Positions 11,497 through 23,330 of a stretch of DNA of 64,000 bases are shown here, piece by piece; positions within the stretch are counted from its first letter, which is position 1, and each line of letters begins with the position of its first letter. Made by a program: the position numbers and the translations under genes. Origin of the DNA: Chamaecyparis obtusa (lineage: Eukaryota; Streptophyta; Pinopsida; Cupressales; Cupressaceae); NCBI GenBank assembly GCA_027943335.1, contig BSBK01006021.1, positions 559,501 to 623,500 on the forward strand, written 5' to 3'. The notes under the pieces were generated by a model. It made no database searches and was not told where the DNA came from. It saw only the letters and a program-made list of their open reading frames with translations.

Positions 11497-12320
11497 TTGC
11501 AAACTACGGTAGCTGGCTATAATAGACAGGCTCACAAATCAGTTATTCAGTACTCCCATCAAATGGTAACTATTTCCTACTCCACCAAGGAAATCAACAA
11601 GGTATTCAAAATACCCAACCAGGGACAAGAAATTATGAAAACTCCAAAAACCCTCATGGCTATGGAGGAAAAGAAGAAGTGGCTAGAGTTAATATGTAAA
11701 ATGAATCTCACTAATCAGGTATGGAATGACATTCTCAACAAAAGGAATAGTAGGGGCCTAAAGAAAATTCTCATACCTACTACAAAATGGAGATGCATTG
11801 TGGACTTAGTAAAAATAAAACTTACTGTTGGAAGTCGCACATTAGACATAGCTATCTAGATGTTGCTAGTGGTTGATGGGTTAAATAGGGGGTAGATATA
11901 CAAATAGGCACAGTTTCTTTCAAACAGGCTATGTGAATTCATGGAGTTAAAACATAAGGCATTTTATATGCCCCATCATGCCATAGCATTATTCCTGGAA
12001 GCAACTCACACTCAAGTGGCCACAGAGCAAAGAGGAGCTCTAGTTCCAATGAACAGGGTGGAACCCTACAAGCCAACCATGACATACTGGATTCACTTGG
12101 ACACCATGGGAGCAGGACTAGGTGGGAGTGAACCATGTCCAAAAAGAAACTAAGGCAGGAAGTAGAAAAAAATCTCTTTGTTGAAAATTCTAGCCAGGAG
12201 GAGGTGGGAGAAGATAGTGGGGAAGAGGAAGGGACGAGCAGCAACACATCTTCAAACTCTTGGGAGGAGGAAATCTACTTTGGCCACCTAAAGAGAACAC
12301 TAGAATATATTAATTTTTAA
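11497..12320 (+). pseudogene. Extra coding region of element A, conserved part
   Basis: The first part runs to 11859 and continues in the same frame, across stops, to about 12150; it then moves to the next frame, which ends with an acidic Glu and Ser-rich stretch. Features include EKKKWLELICKMNL, LIPTTKWRCIVDLVKIKL and FYMPHHAIALFLEATHTQ, with a globular, Trp-containing pattern rather than a secreted one. I see no signal peptide or convincing membrane anchor, so an envelope-like role is not supported. In plant Tat and Athila elements an extra ORF often sits in this position. Its function in those elements is not established and I do not assign one here. Confidence 0.55.
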
Positions 12321-13506
12321 CCAAGAGTGGAAGGACCATTGCCAAGAGGAGTTCCTAAGTATGCACATATTCACAAAACTATCAGCACCACAAAGGGGGG
12401 AGAGAGTACCATGCTTAGTACAGAGGTCATATGTACCACTCCTAGCATGGAAGACATCCATATGGATGGAAGTGGAGATGCCTCTAAGGAGGTGAAAAAC
12501 TGACCAGAAAAAGGGAAACTAGGCACAGAGGAAGAAGGGAGTAGACAGGAGAAGATTCTTAGATGGGGAGCCATAAGACTTTCCTTTCCTAGCATAGCCA
12601 GTTTGGTTCCTGGAAATCAATAGACTCATACCAAGTTCATAGACCTCAAAGGACAGCAAGAGGGGGGACCCAAGATAAGACTCCACACACCATAGGGGAT
12701 TGAAGTAACCCAACCAGTTTCTTTGGTGGTACAGGCTGAGGAGAAAAATGGCCTTAGGAGTATGGAGAGAATGGAAGATACACAGGGTGAGGATGTTGGA
12801 GAAGAAAAAGTACTGGAAGAAGTAGGTAGACTACTATAGGAATTTGGGATGATACCACCACACTCACCACCACCCAACAAAATAGGAGAAGAGGGCATAG
12901 CAAGAATCCAGAATCAAACAGGGACTGGTTATGGAATGATTACATTAGAAGAAAAGGCATCAAGGTTCCTCAAGGAGTTGTTAGCCATGGAGCATGCCAC
13001 TAGGGAAATCATAGAGAAGGCTAGGAGCTAGAATGTGGAAACCATAGTCAGATCAGTGGAGTTCTTGGAAGTATTCATGAAAGGAGCATGCCATACAGAA
13101 TGGAGCCTATTCCAGTAGAGTGGATACAAGAGGGGAGAAATAGCTTAAACATGGACAGCCCCAAGCATCATATCATAGGTAGAGGGCCAGTCACCACTCA
13201 TGCCCACCCTTGCGGAGATAGAGGGAGCTTTTAGGAGGACTTACATGGAACTACAACAAGAAAGGGATCTGACAAACCGCATGAAAAAGGAATGGACAGA
13301 AGAAAAGGCTATGTGGGAAGCTAAATGGTAGATGGAATGAGCTAGACTAGAAGAGAAAGTAGCATTGGCTGAAGTGAAAAAGATGGATGCTTTATAGGTT
13401 CTCCAAGGAGTTAGAGACAAACAAAAGACTACAGAATGAGAACTCTTATGCATTCAGGAACAAGTTCCAAATCCAAGGATGTCTTCACAACCCAACTCTA
13501 AAGTTT
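12321..13506 (+). pseudogene. Extra coding region of element A, C-terminal coiled-coil part
   Basis: Open stretches continue in more than one frame with frequent stops. The last part (about 13195-13506) is rich in Glu, Lys and Arg with leucine spacing typical of a coiled coil, for example RTYMELQQERDLTNRMKKEW. It ends with a stop about 50 bases before the polypurine tract. This looks like the tail of the same extra protein as the preceding feature, but the continuity is inferred from position only. Confidence 0.42.
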
Positions 13507-13549
13507 AATTTTGGTTTAGTACTGTCATCTGGAAGATGACTATTTTTTT

Positions 13550-13561
13550 GGGTGGGATATA
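13550..13561 (+). promoter_or_regulatory. Polypurine tract of element A
   Basis: GGGTGGGATATA lies directly before the TGTAGTATG that starts the 3' LTR, preceded by a T run. Position and purine content fit the second-strand primer. Confidence 0.6.
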
Positions 13562-13864
13562 TGTAGTATGAATAAAGTAATATTGTGTTAGTCTTAGTAT
13601 ATTATGTTGGCAGGGTAGTTAGGAGCGAGGAGGTGCATCTGTTGGTTTCCCCAACCAACCAACTATTATATAAACACTTTTGGTTATTATGTTGAACTGT
13701 TGGTTTTTTGTATCAATAAAGAAATAGCATTTCCTCGCCATCTTGGTGTCTGGTATCTTGGTAGTATGGTATGGTATTATGTTTCTTTGACATAGATTTT
13801 TAATGTACTATGGTATCATTGATAATAAGTTCTACTTTATATTTATATTCTATGTCTGTATAAC
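13562..13864 (+). repeat. 3' LTR of element A, main part
   Basis: Matches 4364-4666 with scattered substitutions. It breaks off at TATAAC. The missing last nine bases, TATTCTACA, are found at 16640-16648 after the nested solo LTR. Confidence 0.9.
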
Positions 13865-16634
13865 TATTACCCCAAATTCCCATGTACATGCAAATTTGGC
13901 TAAAACCTATTACAAAATCTCTATTTTCACCTTGCCAAGCAACCCTAAAAATTTCATGGGTTTACGTCCTTCCTTCTAGTCTCTACAATTTTTTTCATTC
14001 CCTAGTCTACAGGTCAAAATATTTGAAAATGTAGCTGTTGGAGGCATAAACCCTGAAAACCCTAAGCCTTCATTCTAATTCCTTATTACTTTATCAGCCA
14101 CTTAAGTTTCAAATACCCATGTGCACTAATTTCTCACTGGTCGGTCACCTATTCTCTAAGTTCTCTAGTGGTTAACCCTTTTATTTGGTGATTCAGCGAC
14201 TACATTGTTTCTCTTAGTCACCAAATGTTTGGCGGTTAAGTCTTAACATCCCGCGACCTAGTGAAATAGCTAACCTTTCCTCATTCGCATGATCACTAAG
14301 TTCTTTGGCGGTCTCAAGTAATTGGGGGTCCCAACTTGGAAGATCAATGGCTAGCGTATCTTTGCATAGCCCTTTTCTGACATATGCAATCTTATGCCAA
14401 CCATTTCATCTTCCAAGTGTGCAGTGCTTCAAAGCTTTAGTGGGTCCAGTGCCACATATTCTGATTTGGTAGCTTCTAGTTGGTCCATGTGTGCTAAGTT
14501 AGATTATTTTTTAGTGGGGCCAACTTCTTTCAACGGTCAGAGGTTCTACCATTGTCAGAGGATTGATAGTTGGCATATAATCTAAAGGCTGGTGTCAGAG
14601 GTATGAGGAGATGAGACTGACCGTCGATCTTTCCTTTTGTTAGAGCCTTTTTAGGTGGGTCCTCGTATTGCTTATGTGTTCAAATTTCATTGGTCGATGA
14701 GTGCATAGCTGGGATGTGTCAGTGGGACCATGTCAGAATCTCTACTGGGATGTCAAAAGGATGAAGATTGAATGGCTGGCGTATCTTCACGTAGAGATTT
14801 TCTAACACATGTGATCTTGCACCCACCGTTTGATTTGCCAAGTGTTCAGGTCCTGTCAGTGGGTCCAATGCCAGGTCAGGGTGACATGTCATCTTTTGAT
14901 TGGTCAAAGTAAGGAGAAAATTTGTGGAACCATGTTGCCAGGTGTGCTGATGTGTTCGAATATGATTGGTTGTCGCGTGCTAATGAAGACTTCCAGGTGG
15001 ACCAATGTGTCAGTGGGGTCACGGCTTAATGAAGATCTACAGTGGGTGTATAATCTGAAAGAATATTCAGTGATAATGAGATCATGTGCCCACCGTTAGA
15101 TTGGAATCTCAGTTTGAGTGGGTCTGTTGTAAGAGCCTACCAAGGTATTTGCTGATGAGGCAGTCGGGGTGAATGAAGGATTACTAAGTGGCGAATGGGC
15201 CCAAGGTTAGAAAACATTAAATGAATCAATGACTAAAGGGTTATTTCATATTCACTAGACTTAACCAGGGTTGGTTAAAACAATTAGCAGTCCTGTGACC
15301 AATAAGGAAAAGGGTAACCCGAGGAGAACTTAAATTTAATTCTATAGGTGAACGGTTCCCAAGTAAATAAGAAGATCTAATGGTCATGTTTTAAAAAGAG
15401 ATTGAGATTTAAACATTGGCCATCAATGGAAGAAAAGTATGGCGCCACCTGCTAGCCATTAATATTTAAATTCAAATTTATTTCCTACAGGGTTTCGGCT
15501 AGGGTTTTTGATCTAGTAGTCAATTGTGATAGAATTGGTAGATGAAATTGATGTTCTTAGGATAGTTGCAGTTGGGGAAAATGATGTGAAGACCTACGCA
15601 GCCGTCATAGGTCATTTCTTGCTTTCTGAGAGTACCAATTTGTGCATTCATGGTGGGCCAATTTGCAAAGAGGTAGATGAGTCCAGGTTGCTTATCCATA
15701 GGCAAATGAGGTACAGAGATGGGCACAAATATCTGATCGGCCATAGTGTTATAGAGATGTATTTATGATCAGACTTGACAAAACTAGGGTTTATCATTAT
15801 TATAATGCAAAATTCTTTAACCCTAGTTATATTTTGACTCTTTCCTACATGCAAAAATAGGGGATGTATATATTGTATTTTTAGAGCCTTTGAGGGGAGA
15901 GTTGGACAATTGTAGAAGAATTTCACTTTTCTTAAAGGTCATCTGTGGTATCATTTCTACCCTCTGGCTTATACAGTTGTAAATCTTGCATTGATGATTG
16001 AGATATTGTAGAGGTATTTTGTGACATCTTTTCTATCCCTATGCTTCCTTGTCTAAATTATCTCTTATTGAATCAAAGTATATGATGTTCTCAGTGAAAA
16101 CTTAGGCTTCCTGATCCCTCTTACTTTCTGTAATTATGTGTGTTACTATGTTTGATCTAATTTAGATGTATTTGTGGGTATACTTCAGCCCCCTAACAGT
16201 CTTGTCTCAATCCTACACCAAGTGGCAGAAGTGAATGTCTTCTTGTAGGTCATAGGTTGTGTCTTATGTTAAGACCCTCCCATGAAACACTTATGCAAGC
16301 CTATTCAATAAGTTGTGACCTACTAGACCTAAGCTTTTCATTGATTCCATTCCTCTATACTGAGATCCAAACCCTAATTTTGGTGTATCACCTAGTAGGT
16401 AGTTTTCTTTCAGTCATTTCCCTTTTCAAGCATTCCTTCTATCCCTTTCCCTCAAAAGATTTACTTTTCATGTCTTGAAGCAAATTAACGTGATTATCCA
16501 AGAGGAACCAGCCTAGAACCTGGAGGTCTCATCTCAGTTAGCATAGGTCCCACACCTAGAGATGATTCCCATGTTATACTAGGTTATCAAGACTATGAGA
16601 GCTTGAGACAAGGGTGAAAACTTAGTGTATAACA
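13865..16634 (+). mobile_element. Solo LTR of the element C family
   Basis: The start TATTACCCCAAATTCCC corresponds to TGTTGCCCAAAAATTCCC of element C, and the end GTGTATAACA is identical. Similarity is strongest over the last 900 bases, for example ATCTCTTATTG near 16060 and GAGGAACCAGCCTAGAA near 16500. The length, 2770 bases, fits the 2.65 kb LTRs at 25988 and 35154. Five-base duplications ATAAC (13860-13864) and ATAAA (16635-16639) flank it. No internal sequence is present, so it is what unequal recombination between two LTRs leaves. Open frames within it are not genes. Confidence 0.85.
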
Positions 16635-16639
16635 ATAAA

Positions 16640-16648
16640 TATTCTACA
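16640..16648 (+). repeat. Last nine bases of the element A 3' LTR
   Basis: TATTCTACA matches the end of the 5' LTR at 4667-4675 and completes the 3' LTR after removal of the solo LTR. The following ATTAC is the right target duplication of element A. Confidence 0.8.
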
Positions 16649-16700
16649 ATTACCAATTTAAAAAAAATATAAATAGAATAGTATTTTTAAGTACTCTAAA

Positions 16701-16726
16701 ATATATATATATATATATATATATAT
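16701..16726. repeat. AT microsatellite
   Basis: Thirteen AT dinucleotides in a row, just inside the flank of element A. Confidence 0.9.
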
Positions 16727-17559
16727 TTAATTTTAATTATTTTTTAATAAAAGTTGTATACCTGAATATATATATTGTAGAAAATAATGAGTCTTAAATT
16801 ACCCATCATTACCAAAGTAAGATCTTCTCAAACCTCAAATTAAAAATACCTCAATAAACACTATGTCTTAAAAAAACACTTTGAAAAACTAAACATTGTG
16901 GAGAACCTTCAAATCCATACGTGCCAAATATATGTGACACTAAGAGCCCATAAATTTTACCCTCCCCAATTTCCCCATTTGAAAACCTTTTTCAATTTAT
17001 GTGAAGATATAGGCCCATAAAATAGATCTTTCCATTTAGGAATACGCATGAACACCTACATTTTCAAAGGCTAATAAGCCATATGCTGAGAGCATAGCAC
17101 ACCTGAAACCTATAAAAGAGATGAAAAATGTAAAAGACTATCTAGGAGCTAGTAATTATAAGAAAAATTTGGGGTGAAATTAAATGTGAATGATTTTGCA
17201 TCTTGTAGGATGTGGCTCCCACACATTTGATTGATTCCTTCCATCAACTTAAGTACAACCATCACCAAACTAACTTGAAGAACCTATGATATGAATTGGC
17301 ACAAGAATGATGGGAAATTATAAGAAGTCTACTTATGTGAATTGCCTTAGAATCCCAGCTAATGAACTTGTTTCCCAAAACCTATCAACACTTACAATTC
17401 TTGGTTGAATCTAGGAATATGTGAATCCAACAAGAGTCTATTCACTATCTTTGATCATTTTAATTTTCCTATTCAATAGCATCCACCATTTTGATTGCTC
17501 TACCAAGTTGTATACGAGGTTTAAATCCCACATCTTGTTTAGTCTTTTTAACTAATTTT

Positions 17560-17680
17560 GCAATTTGGTAAACTCTCTATTCTCCTCTTGGATTTGGAAA
17601 GCCAAATTTGCCAACCAATCCACCATGTGATTTTCCTCTAAAAAATAGTGACTTACATTAAACCTTGAAAACCTTAGTGA
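17560..17680 (-). pseudogene. LINE RNase H tail fragment
   Basis: Read on the minus strand, one frame gives ...LEENHMVDWLANLAFQIQEE, which matches the end of the RNase H domain found in plant LINE ORF2 proteins, where the pattern is REANxVADWLANxA. The surrounding sequence is too eroded to extend it with confidence. It indicates an old LINE insertion in the orientation opposite to elements A and B. Confidence 0.5.
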
Positions 17681-20405
17681 TTATAATTATACTATTCACA
17701 AAAAAAAAAGACATAAAGTCACTCTAGGAGAAATTTTATTGTGTCACCACAAGGGAAGTTGTAACTTTTTTAATATGACAATATATGAAGCATTTCTTAT
17801 CCTTTTCTTGTGCTAATAATTATTCCTTGGAAATCCAAGTTCCAACAATCAAAATCTCAAATTAGCTCAAAGGGAACATCTGCAATGTTCCTTTTTCCCT
17901 TTGTTCCCTTATTTGTTTCATAAGGACATAAAAATAAGATATTTGATCCTCCATACTAGGCAATTTGGACTACTCAAATATTTAATAGAAAAAGAAAATA
18001 AGATAATCATTTAGTACTTTAATTAATTTTTACATGATCTAGAACTTCAAATATGGTGTAAATTTATTGCATAAACAAAATGGTGTGGCAAAATGATTAT
18101 TGTAAAGTTTTTAAATAATGGCAAGAAAAAATTAGAAATATAAAAAAAATTGCATTGTAAAAGGTCATAAAGAACTTGAAAAAGTAGGCATAGACATCAA
18201 GCTAGTGACACTTAAATAAGCAAGAATGTTGAATTTTTTGTTAATTAAATAAATCTAAAATCCCAACCATCAATTTATTCCCTTAGTTCTATCCCTTTCT
18301 TGTCTTCTTGCAACTCATAGACATGTTTTTAGTGTCTCTTGGTTTGAATTATCTATCCACATAGGATATCTCTTGTAGAGAATTAACACTTTAAGATGGT
18401 ATAATTCTAATTATCTTTCCCTTTACGAACACCATCCATTGAAAAATTGATATGGTAAAATTTAATTTAATAAGGTTTTTAGTTAGTATTACAATTTGAT
18501 TGATGAATAGAATTGTCAAGAATGTTCTGTAGAGATGAAATATATGTTTACATAAATTGCTACTTTTTTATCCATGAAAATAATAGTAGTAATTGTCAAA
18601 GAAATGGGTGAAGTCTAACTGTTGTAATGAAACATTACAAAATGCAATAATTTTTTTTAGCAAATTCTACTTTAGATATTATTATTTTGTTGGACATGAG
18701 AAGTATAGAACTAGGTGATATACTAAGGTGAAATGAATAAGAGAATATTTCCTCAATCATATTTGTCTTGATTTCAGTTGACTTGTTATGTAACATAATG
18801 TGTAGTAGTTAAAGTTATATGAGTCCATTCATGAGATATTATATCAACCATATGTAATTAGGTTGTACATGAACATTGACCATGAGAATCAAGTCATTCA
18901 CATAAGATAGCATACTAAATGCATACATGGTATTAGAATAATATGAGTTAATGCATCCACAATTGAATTTAAATTTTAAACAAACACAGCATTTATAGTG
19001 AATGACTACATAAATCAAGAGGCAAATACAATACTCCACACAACCATTATGTTTGTATGAATGTTTAAGATATACTTCTTGATGTGGATGAATGATGGAC
19101 TTGAATGAAATGTAGGTTTCTTGAACTAGAGACCTCAACTTGGAAATGTGTACCTAAAACTTTGAAGAATCTTAAGTATCCAGTATACATCCTCTAATGT
19201 GAGTGTGAAATCTCATGTAGACAAGTGGAAGGAAGAAGTCTTTGAGTACCACCACTCTCATAACATAGTCACTAACCTCCTATTCATTCTAATATTGGGC
19301 ATCAATGTCACATGTAATAATCCTAGACCCCCTAGGTTCTCTTTCTTGTCATCAGATAACCTATGTCTATATGCTAGCACATGAGGATGATTCTCCTGAG
19401 TAATCATAAAATCATCCCTAATATATAAATAAAAGTCCAATTTCCTAAGTTGGTACCTATAAAATAGGTTTCATGTTAATAACAGTCTCTAAGTCCATAA
19501 TATATCTATCATTTATTGCATACACATAGCATAGAGTAAAACAAATTCATTTAAATAATATTTTAACTACTGATTTACCATACATTAAAAATAAATTTGC
19601 ATAATATAGAAATTGACAGTAAAAAAGAATACAATCTCACTACAAGTGTGTCATTTTCATACTCAAAGTGCGTTAATTGCACACTTTATGTATGATTCAC
19701 TATAGTTTTATGTGTGTTGATTACGCACAACAAGTGTTTCATCCTACACCCACAAGTGCAACTTGATTAGCCTTTGAACCCTAAAACTAATACATTCAAG
19801 TGTGTCATTTGAACCCTACATTTGGGGTAATTATGCCCTATGTGTTCAGTGTTATATCCAAAAATTTGTCTAAACTAGTCTAGGAAATGACACAAAAAAT
19901 GATGAAATTTAAATGCAAAAGGTACAAAAATCACTAGCGGCGAGGCATCAACTAGAAATTGATATGTCCTAACTCACTCACTGATGTGAACTCCATCCTC
20001 ATAAGATGCCATCTCTCTCCAAATGCTTAGAAACTTCTCCTTCCACTGCTAGTTCTCAAAAAGCTCAATGTGCACAATGACTTTGTAAATGACCTTCAAT
20101 TCCTTCTTATACCCCCCTCCCCCACCCCACCTTGATGGATGTTCATCCTTTTCATTTCTATTGGATGTGATGCTTTCCACTTTCCATAGTCGATAACTTT
20201 TGCGTACAACCTCTATTTTTTGAACCGTTAGTTGTATTTTGATTCTGATCATGATGTCAACCAAATCAGCCCTCCATTTCATTTTTTTGCTCATTTTCTT
20301 GAGAGGGCACCATAATACCTAGTTATTGATGCTTGTCTACTAGGGCATACCGAGGCATTATTTTTATCAAATTTTCTTTGAAACAATGCTTAAAAAGCAT
20401 TATAT

Positions 20406-21400
20406 CAAAGAGAGGCAAAATGTAGACACTTAAAAATGACCGATTGTTGTGACACAATAAGTTTACTAACATTCATCTTAAATTATTAATAATTATTCAT
20501 CTATAAACTAATTGAATAATTAATAATTATTTAATTTTTCCCTATGTTATTAAAATTAATTAATCATATTATATAATTCATATTCCTTCTTTCCTATTAT
20601 TATTGTATTTATGTAATAATCAAATCAATTTCCCTCCCATAATTAAATAAATGATATTTATTTAATTAAACTAAATATTCTTCTCTCATAAATAAATATA
20701 CAATTATTTATTTATTACTACATCTTCACATGTGCAAGTAAATAATTTATTTTAATTATTTAAATCATATTTATCCTCCTAAATTCTAACTCATACTCAC
20801 TTTGAGTTAAATTCTCAATCACAACTCTTGAATCAACCAATCTCTCTCCTAACTAATCAATCTATTTAGTCTTATATTTCACCTCATTAGTTAAGTGTTC
20901 AGTCAAATCAGTCAACTCTTAATCTATTTTGTTGATAGGTCAATCAATCTTGTTAAATAAAGCAATCAATTGAGTTGAACTCCCACTCACTCTAAGTTCA
21001 ATTCCTCAATCACAACCAATCAACCCATTAATCAAGGAATCCTTATTGAAACCCCCAAAATTCTTATAAATAAAGAGCCAATTCTCTTATTCAAGGGACC
21101 ACAAGCTTCAAACTCTTATGTTGGCATGATCTTGATCTTATTACTGAGAGCCCAACATTGCATATCGAAGGAGACCAACAAAGGAGGAATTATGGATTTG
21201 TATATGCATTTGTGTTATTTGATATCAATATCTTGATTTGTGTACATGCAGTTCTCTTGTTTCTTTTCCTCTTTTGGTATGGGATACTAACTGCTATTAA
21301 CAATCTTGTTGTGGTTGAGATCTTATTGTTATTGCAGGCTTACAATTACTAGATTACCTTGAATATAGATATACATTACTATATTCAAGAGTCTAATTCA
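20406..21400 (+). repeat. Polypurine tract and 3' LTR related to element E
   Basis: CAAAGAGAGGCAAAA (20406-20420) is followed by TGTAGACACTTAAAAATG. Element E has CAAAGAGGGGAAAA followed by TATAGGCACCTAAAAATG on its own strand. Upstream about 60 bases and downstream about 120 bases also align, including ATTATTAATTATTC-type blocks. A TATA box, TTATAAATAAAG, lies at 21065. The right end is estimated at 21400 from the spacing between TATA box and LTR end in element E. This is thus a 3' LTR with the end of its interior; the rest of the element was not found. Confidence 0.5.
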
Positions 21401-22174
21401 AGGTGACAATAGAAAAAACTCACATCTTATCAATTTGATTAAATGCGTCTACAATCTCTTTATAATATTCAATAGTTTAGAAAATATTTTCTAACATTAA
21501 GAAACTTAGCCTTATAGAAATTTTGTGGATTCCAAGACCTCAAAAATTCAAAGACTAAAAAAGGCAATTATACCTATAATTTCAAACATTAAAATAAATG
21601 CCTCCAAAAGATTTATTTTGTTAGTAAATAAATTATAATAAAATTGCTTTCTCCATCAAATAAATACCATTTTACCATCCATAGAAGTGAAAATATCAAC
21701 AAAAAGCAATATCTCATTAATAGATACCCAAATGGTTATAAGTTATTCCGCTTATGGAAAACTTGATGTACCTTTACTTATGCAAATATTTAAAGCTCTC
21801 ATGACATAGTGAAGTAGATATATTTGAAATACAATACTTATGAGATCATATGTTGTTATTTAGTTAAAATTGATTACAATACCATAGTTATTATAACTAT
21901 TATCTATATAGATATTAACCCATGCATTTCATTCATAGTTAGGCTCTCTTCTTTACTTATAAAGATTATATACCTTTTCTTTTACAACTCAATCTTTCAA
22001 TCCAATAATTTTTCTATAATTCAACTATATCTCAATTTTAATGACTCATTGCCACCATATTTGAAATTATCCAATAACATAAATGTTCCCCAAAATCTAT
22101 GGATGTGTAATGTAATTGAAGTATTATTCATAAATAGTATGAAAAGATCATTATGTTTAAACTTATGTGCTTAG
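21401..22174. other. AT-rich spacer, nothing identified
   Basis: A plus-strand open frame at 21824-22174 is Ile, Tyr and Asn rich, as expected from base composition, and matches no family I know. Confidence 0.6.
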
Positions 22175-23330
22175 TTTTTAATTAAGGTAAATACATGTTT
22201 TGAAGGGGGCTCGAAACCCTTTACATGATAGGAAAATGTAGAAACATAGTGTAAAGAATAAAAACAACTACTACCACAAAATACAAGCAGAACCAAAGAT
22301 AGACCTTAGCAAAAATAAAATAGTTTAAAGGCTCCATCCATCAAATAAGAAAACCATCCAGCAAAAAAACTGGTAGAAAGAGTACAAAAAGAAACAGCCA
22401 GCAACAACAGTCACTCCAGCATGTTCAAGAACTCCTTGGAGGCCTCCTGCGGGGACTGGATCTTATGAATTGACTCTTTAAGGCTTATTAGCTCCTTAGG
22501 CAGGGTCACCTTCCTCTTGTTAGTGCTTTATCTGGTTCTAGTACTTGGGCCCAAAACTTGGCCATCCAGCTTAACTGGCTCATCATCTACCAGAATAATG
22601 TTCTTTTCTATAAATTTACCCTCCAGCAAATATTAAAGAGCATTGAGATTCATAACAGTTGTTTTCATACCTTCATTACTATGGAAAATAATCTTTCTAA
22701 GCATAACTTCATTACTTTTAATTCTATTACAGTAGATGGGAGATGAGTTCTCATCAATGATGCTCAAAATATTATCTTCCCTCATGATCAAAATATTATT
22801 TTCCTCAATCAAAACATCTTTACCTTTACTTTTATCCATGACCATACCATTCTTCAAATTATCAATAGTCTCCTCCATCATATCATAGTTTTCATCCAAA
22901 GCTTTGTGCTTGATGCTCATCTCAGTAATTTCATGGAAAGCCCATTTATCTAAATTAAATGCCAAGACCACTCTGCTTCTAGCTGCATTAACAACACCGA
23001 TGAGTTAGGCACTTTTTTGTTTCTGATGTCTTCCTCTTCTAGCAAAGTGGCTTCCCCTTTATTCTGGGTATTTTGTTCTTCTCCCTCTTAGCAGTCAAAT
23101 CCTCTTTCTGAAAAACAAGGGGACTATTGGTATGGTCGTCAAAAACACATCTATCAATAGGCGTAACTGCCCTAGTAAAGTTCTTCATGAAGGAAGAATC
23201 TAGCTCAATAGCTGCTTTCTCAACATTATCAGTAAAATCTTCCTTACCCAAATATTCTCTTTCCCCTTCACTCTTGATGTCATCTACATTCTCATCATCA
23301 TCCCTTTCCTTATTCTCACTTACTTAGTTA
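22175..23330 (-). pseudogene. LINE-like remnant with 3' tail
   Basis: On the minus strand the end of the feature reads ATGTAAAGGGTTTCGAGC, then CCTTCAAAACATGTATTTAC, then CTTAATTAAAAA, a tail shared with the 72 base insertion at 56091. Upstream, open stretches at 23251-23039 and 22971-22633, and on to about 22400, encode a hydrophilic Glu and Lys-rich protein with a likely coiled coil (MMEETIDNLKNGM) and a basic, Pro-containing end. No RT is present. It may be a LINE whose ORF1 is joined to the 3' UTR by loss of ORF2, or a non-autonomous relative. The protein is not one I recognise. Confidence 0.4.

Larger units (their letters stand above)
4364..16648 (+). mobile_element. Ty3/gypsy-type retrotransposon A, complete but decayed
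   Basis: The LTRs are 4364-4675 and 13562-13864 plus 16640-16648, the second split by a nested solo LTR. Flanking five-base duplications are ATTAT (4359-4363) and ATTAC (16649-16653), four of five matching. Order on the plus strand is LTR, primer site, gag, protease, RT, RNase H, integrase, a 3 kb extra coding region, polypurine tract, LTR. Without the solo LTR and its duplicated bases the element is about 9.5 kb. The primer site resembles the TGGCGCCGTTGCC type used by Athila and Tat elements, and an extra coding region after integrase also fits that branch. Many stops and at least two frame changes show that it is dead. Confidence 0.9.
16649..20405. other. AT-rich region, largely unassigned
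   Basis: Apart from a short AT microsatellite and one LINE fragment (separate entries) I see no gene. A minus-strand open stretch at 18839-19138 includes LSYVNDLILMVN, which weakly recalls the YVDD region of a Copia RT, but the flanks do not support it. Around 19630-19860 the word AAGTGTGT recurs several times without a regular period. Confidence 0.6.

Noticed and set aside
18839..19138. Minus-strand frame with LSYVNDLILMVN as a Copia RT
   Set aside because: Only a few residues resemble the YVDD region and no neighbouring RT motif is found on that strand.
21824..22174. 116-codon open frame
   Set aside because: Its Ile, Tyr, Asn composition follows from AT-rich DNA; no domain or conservation sign.
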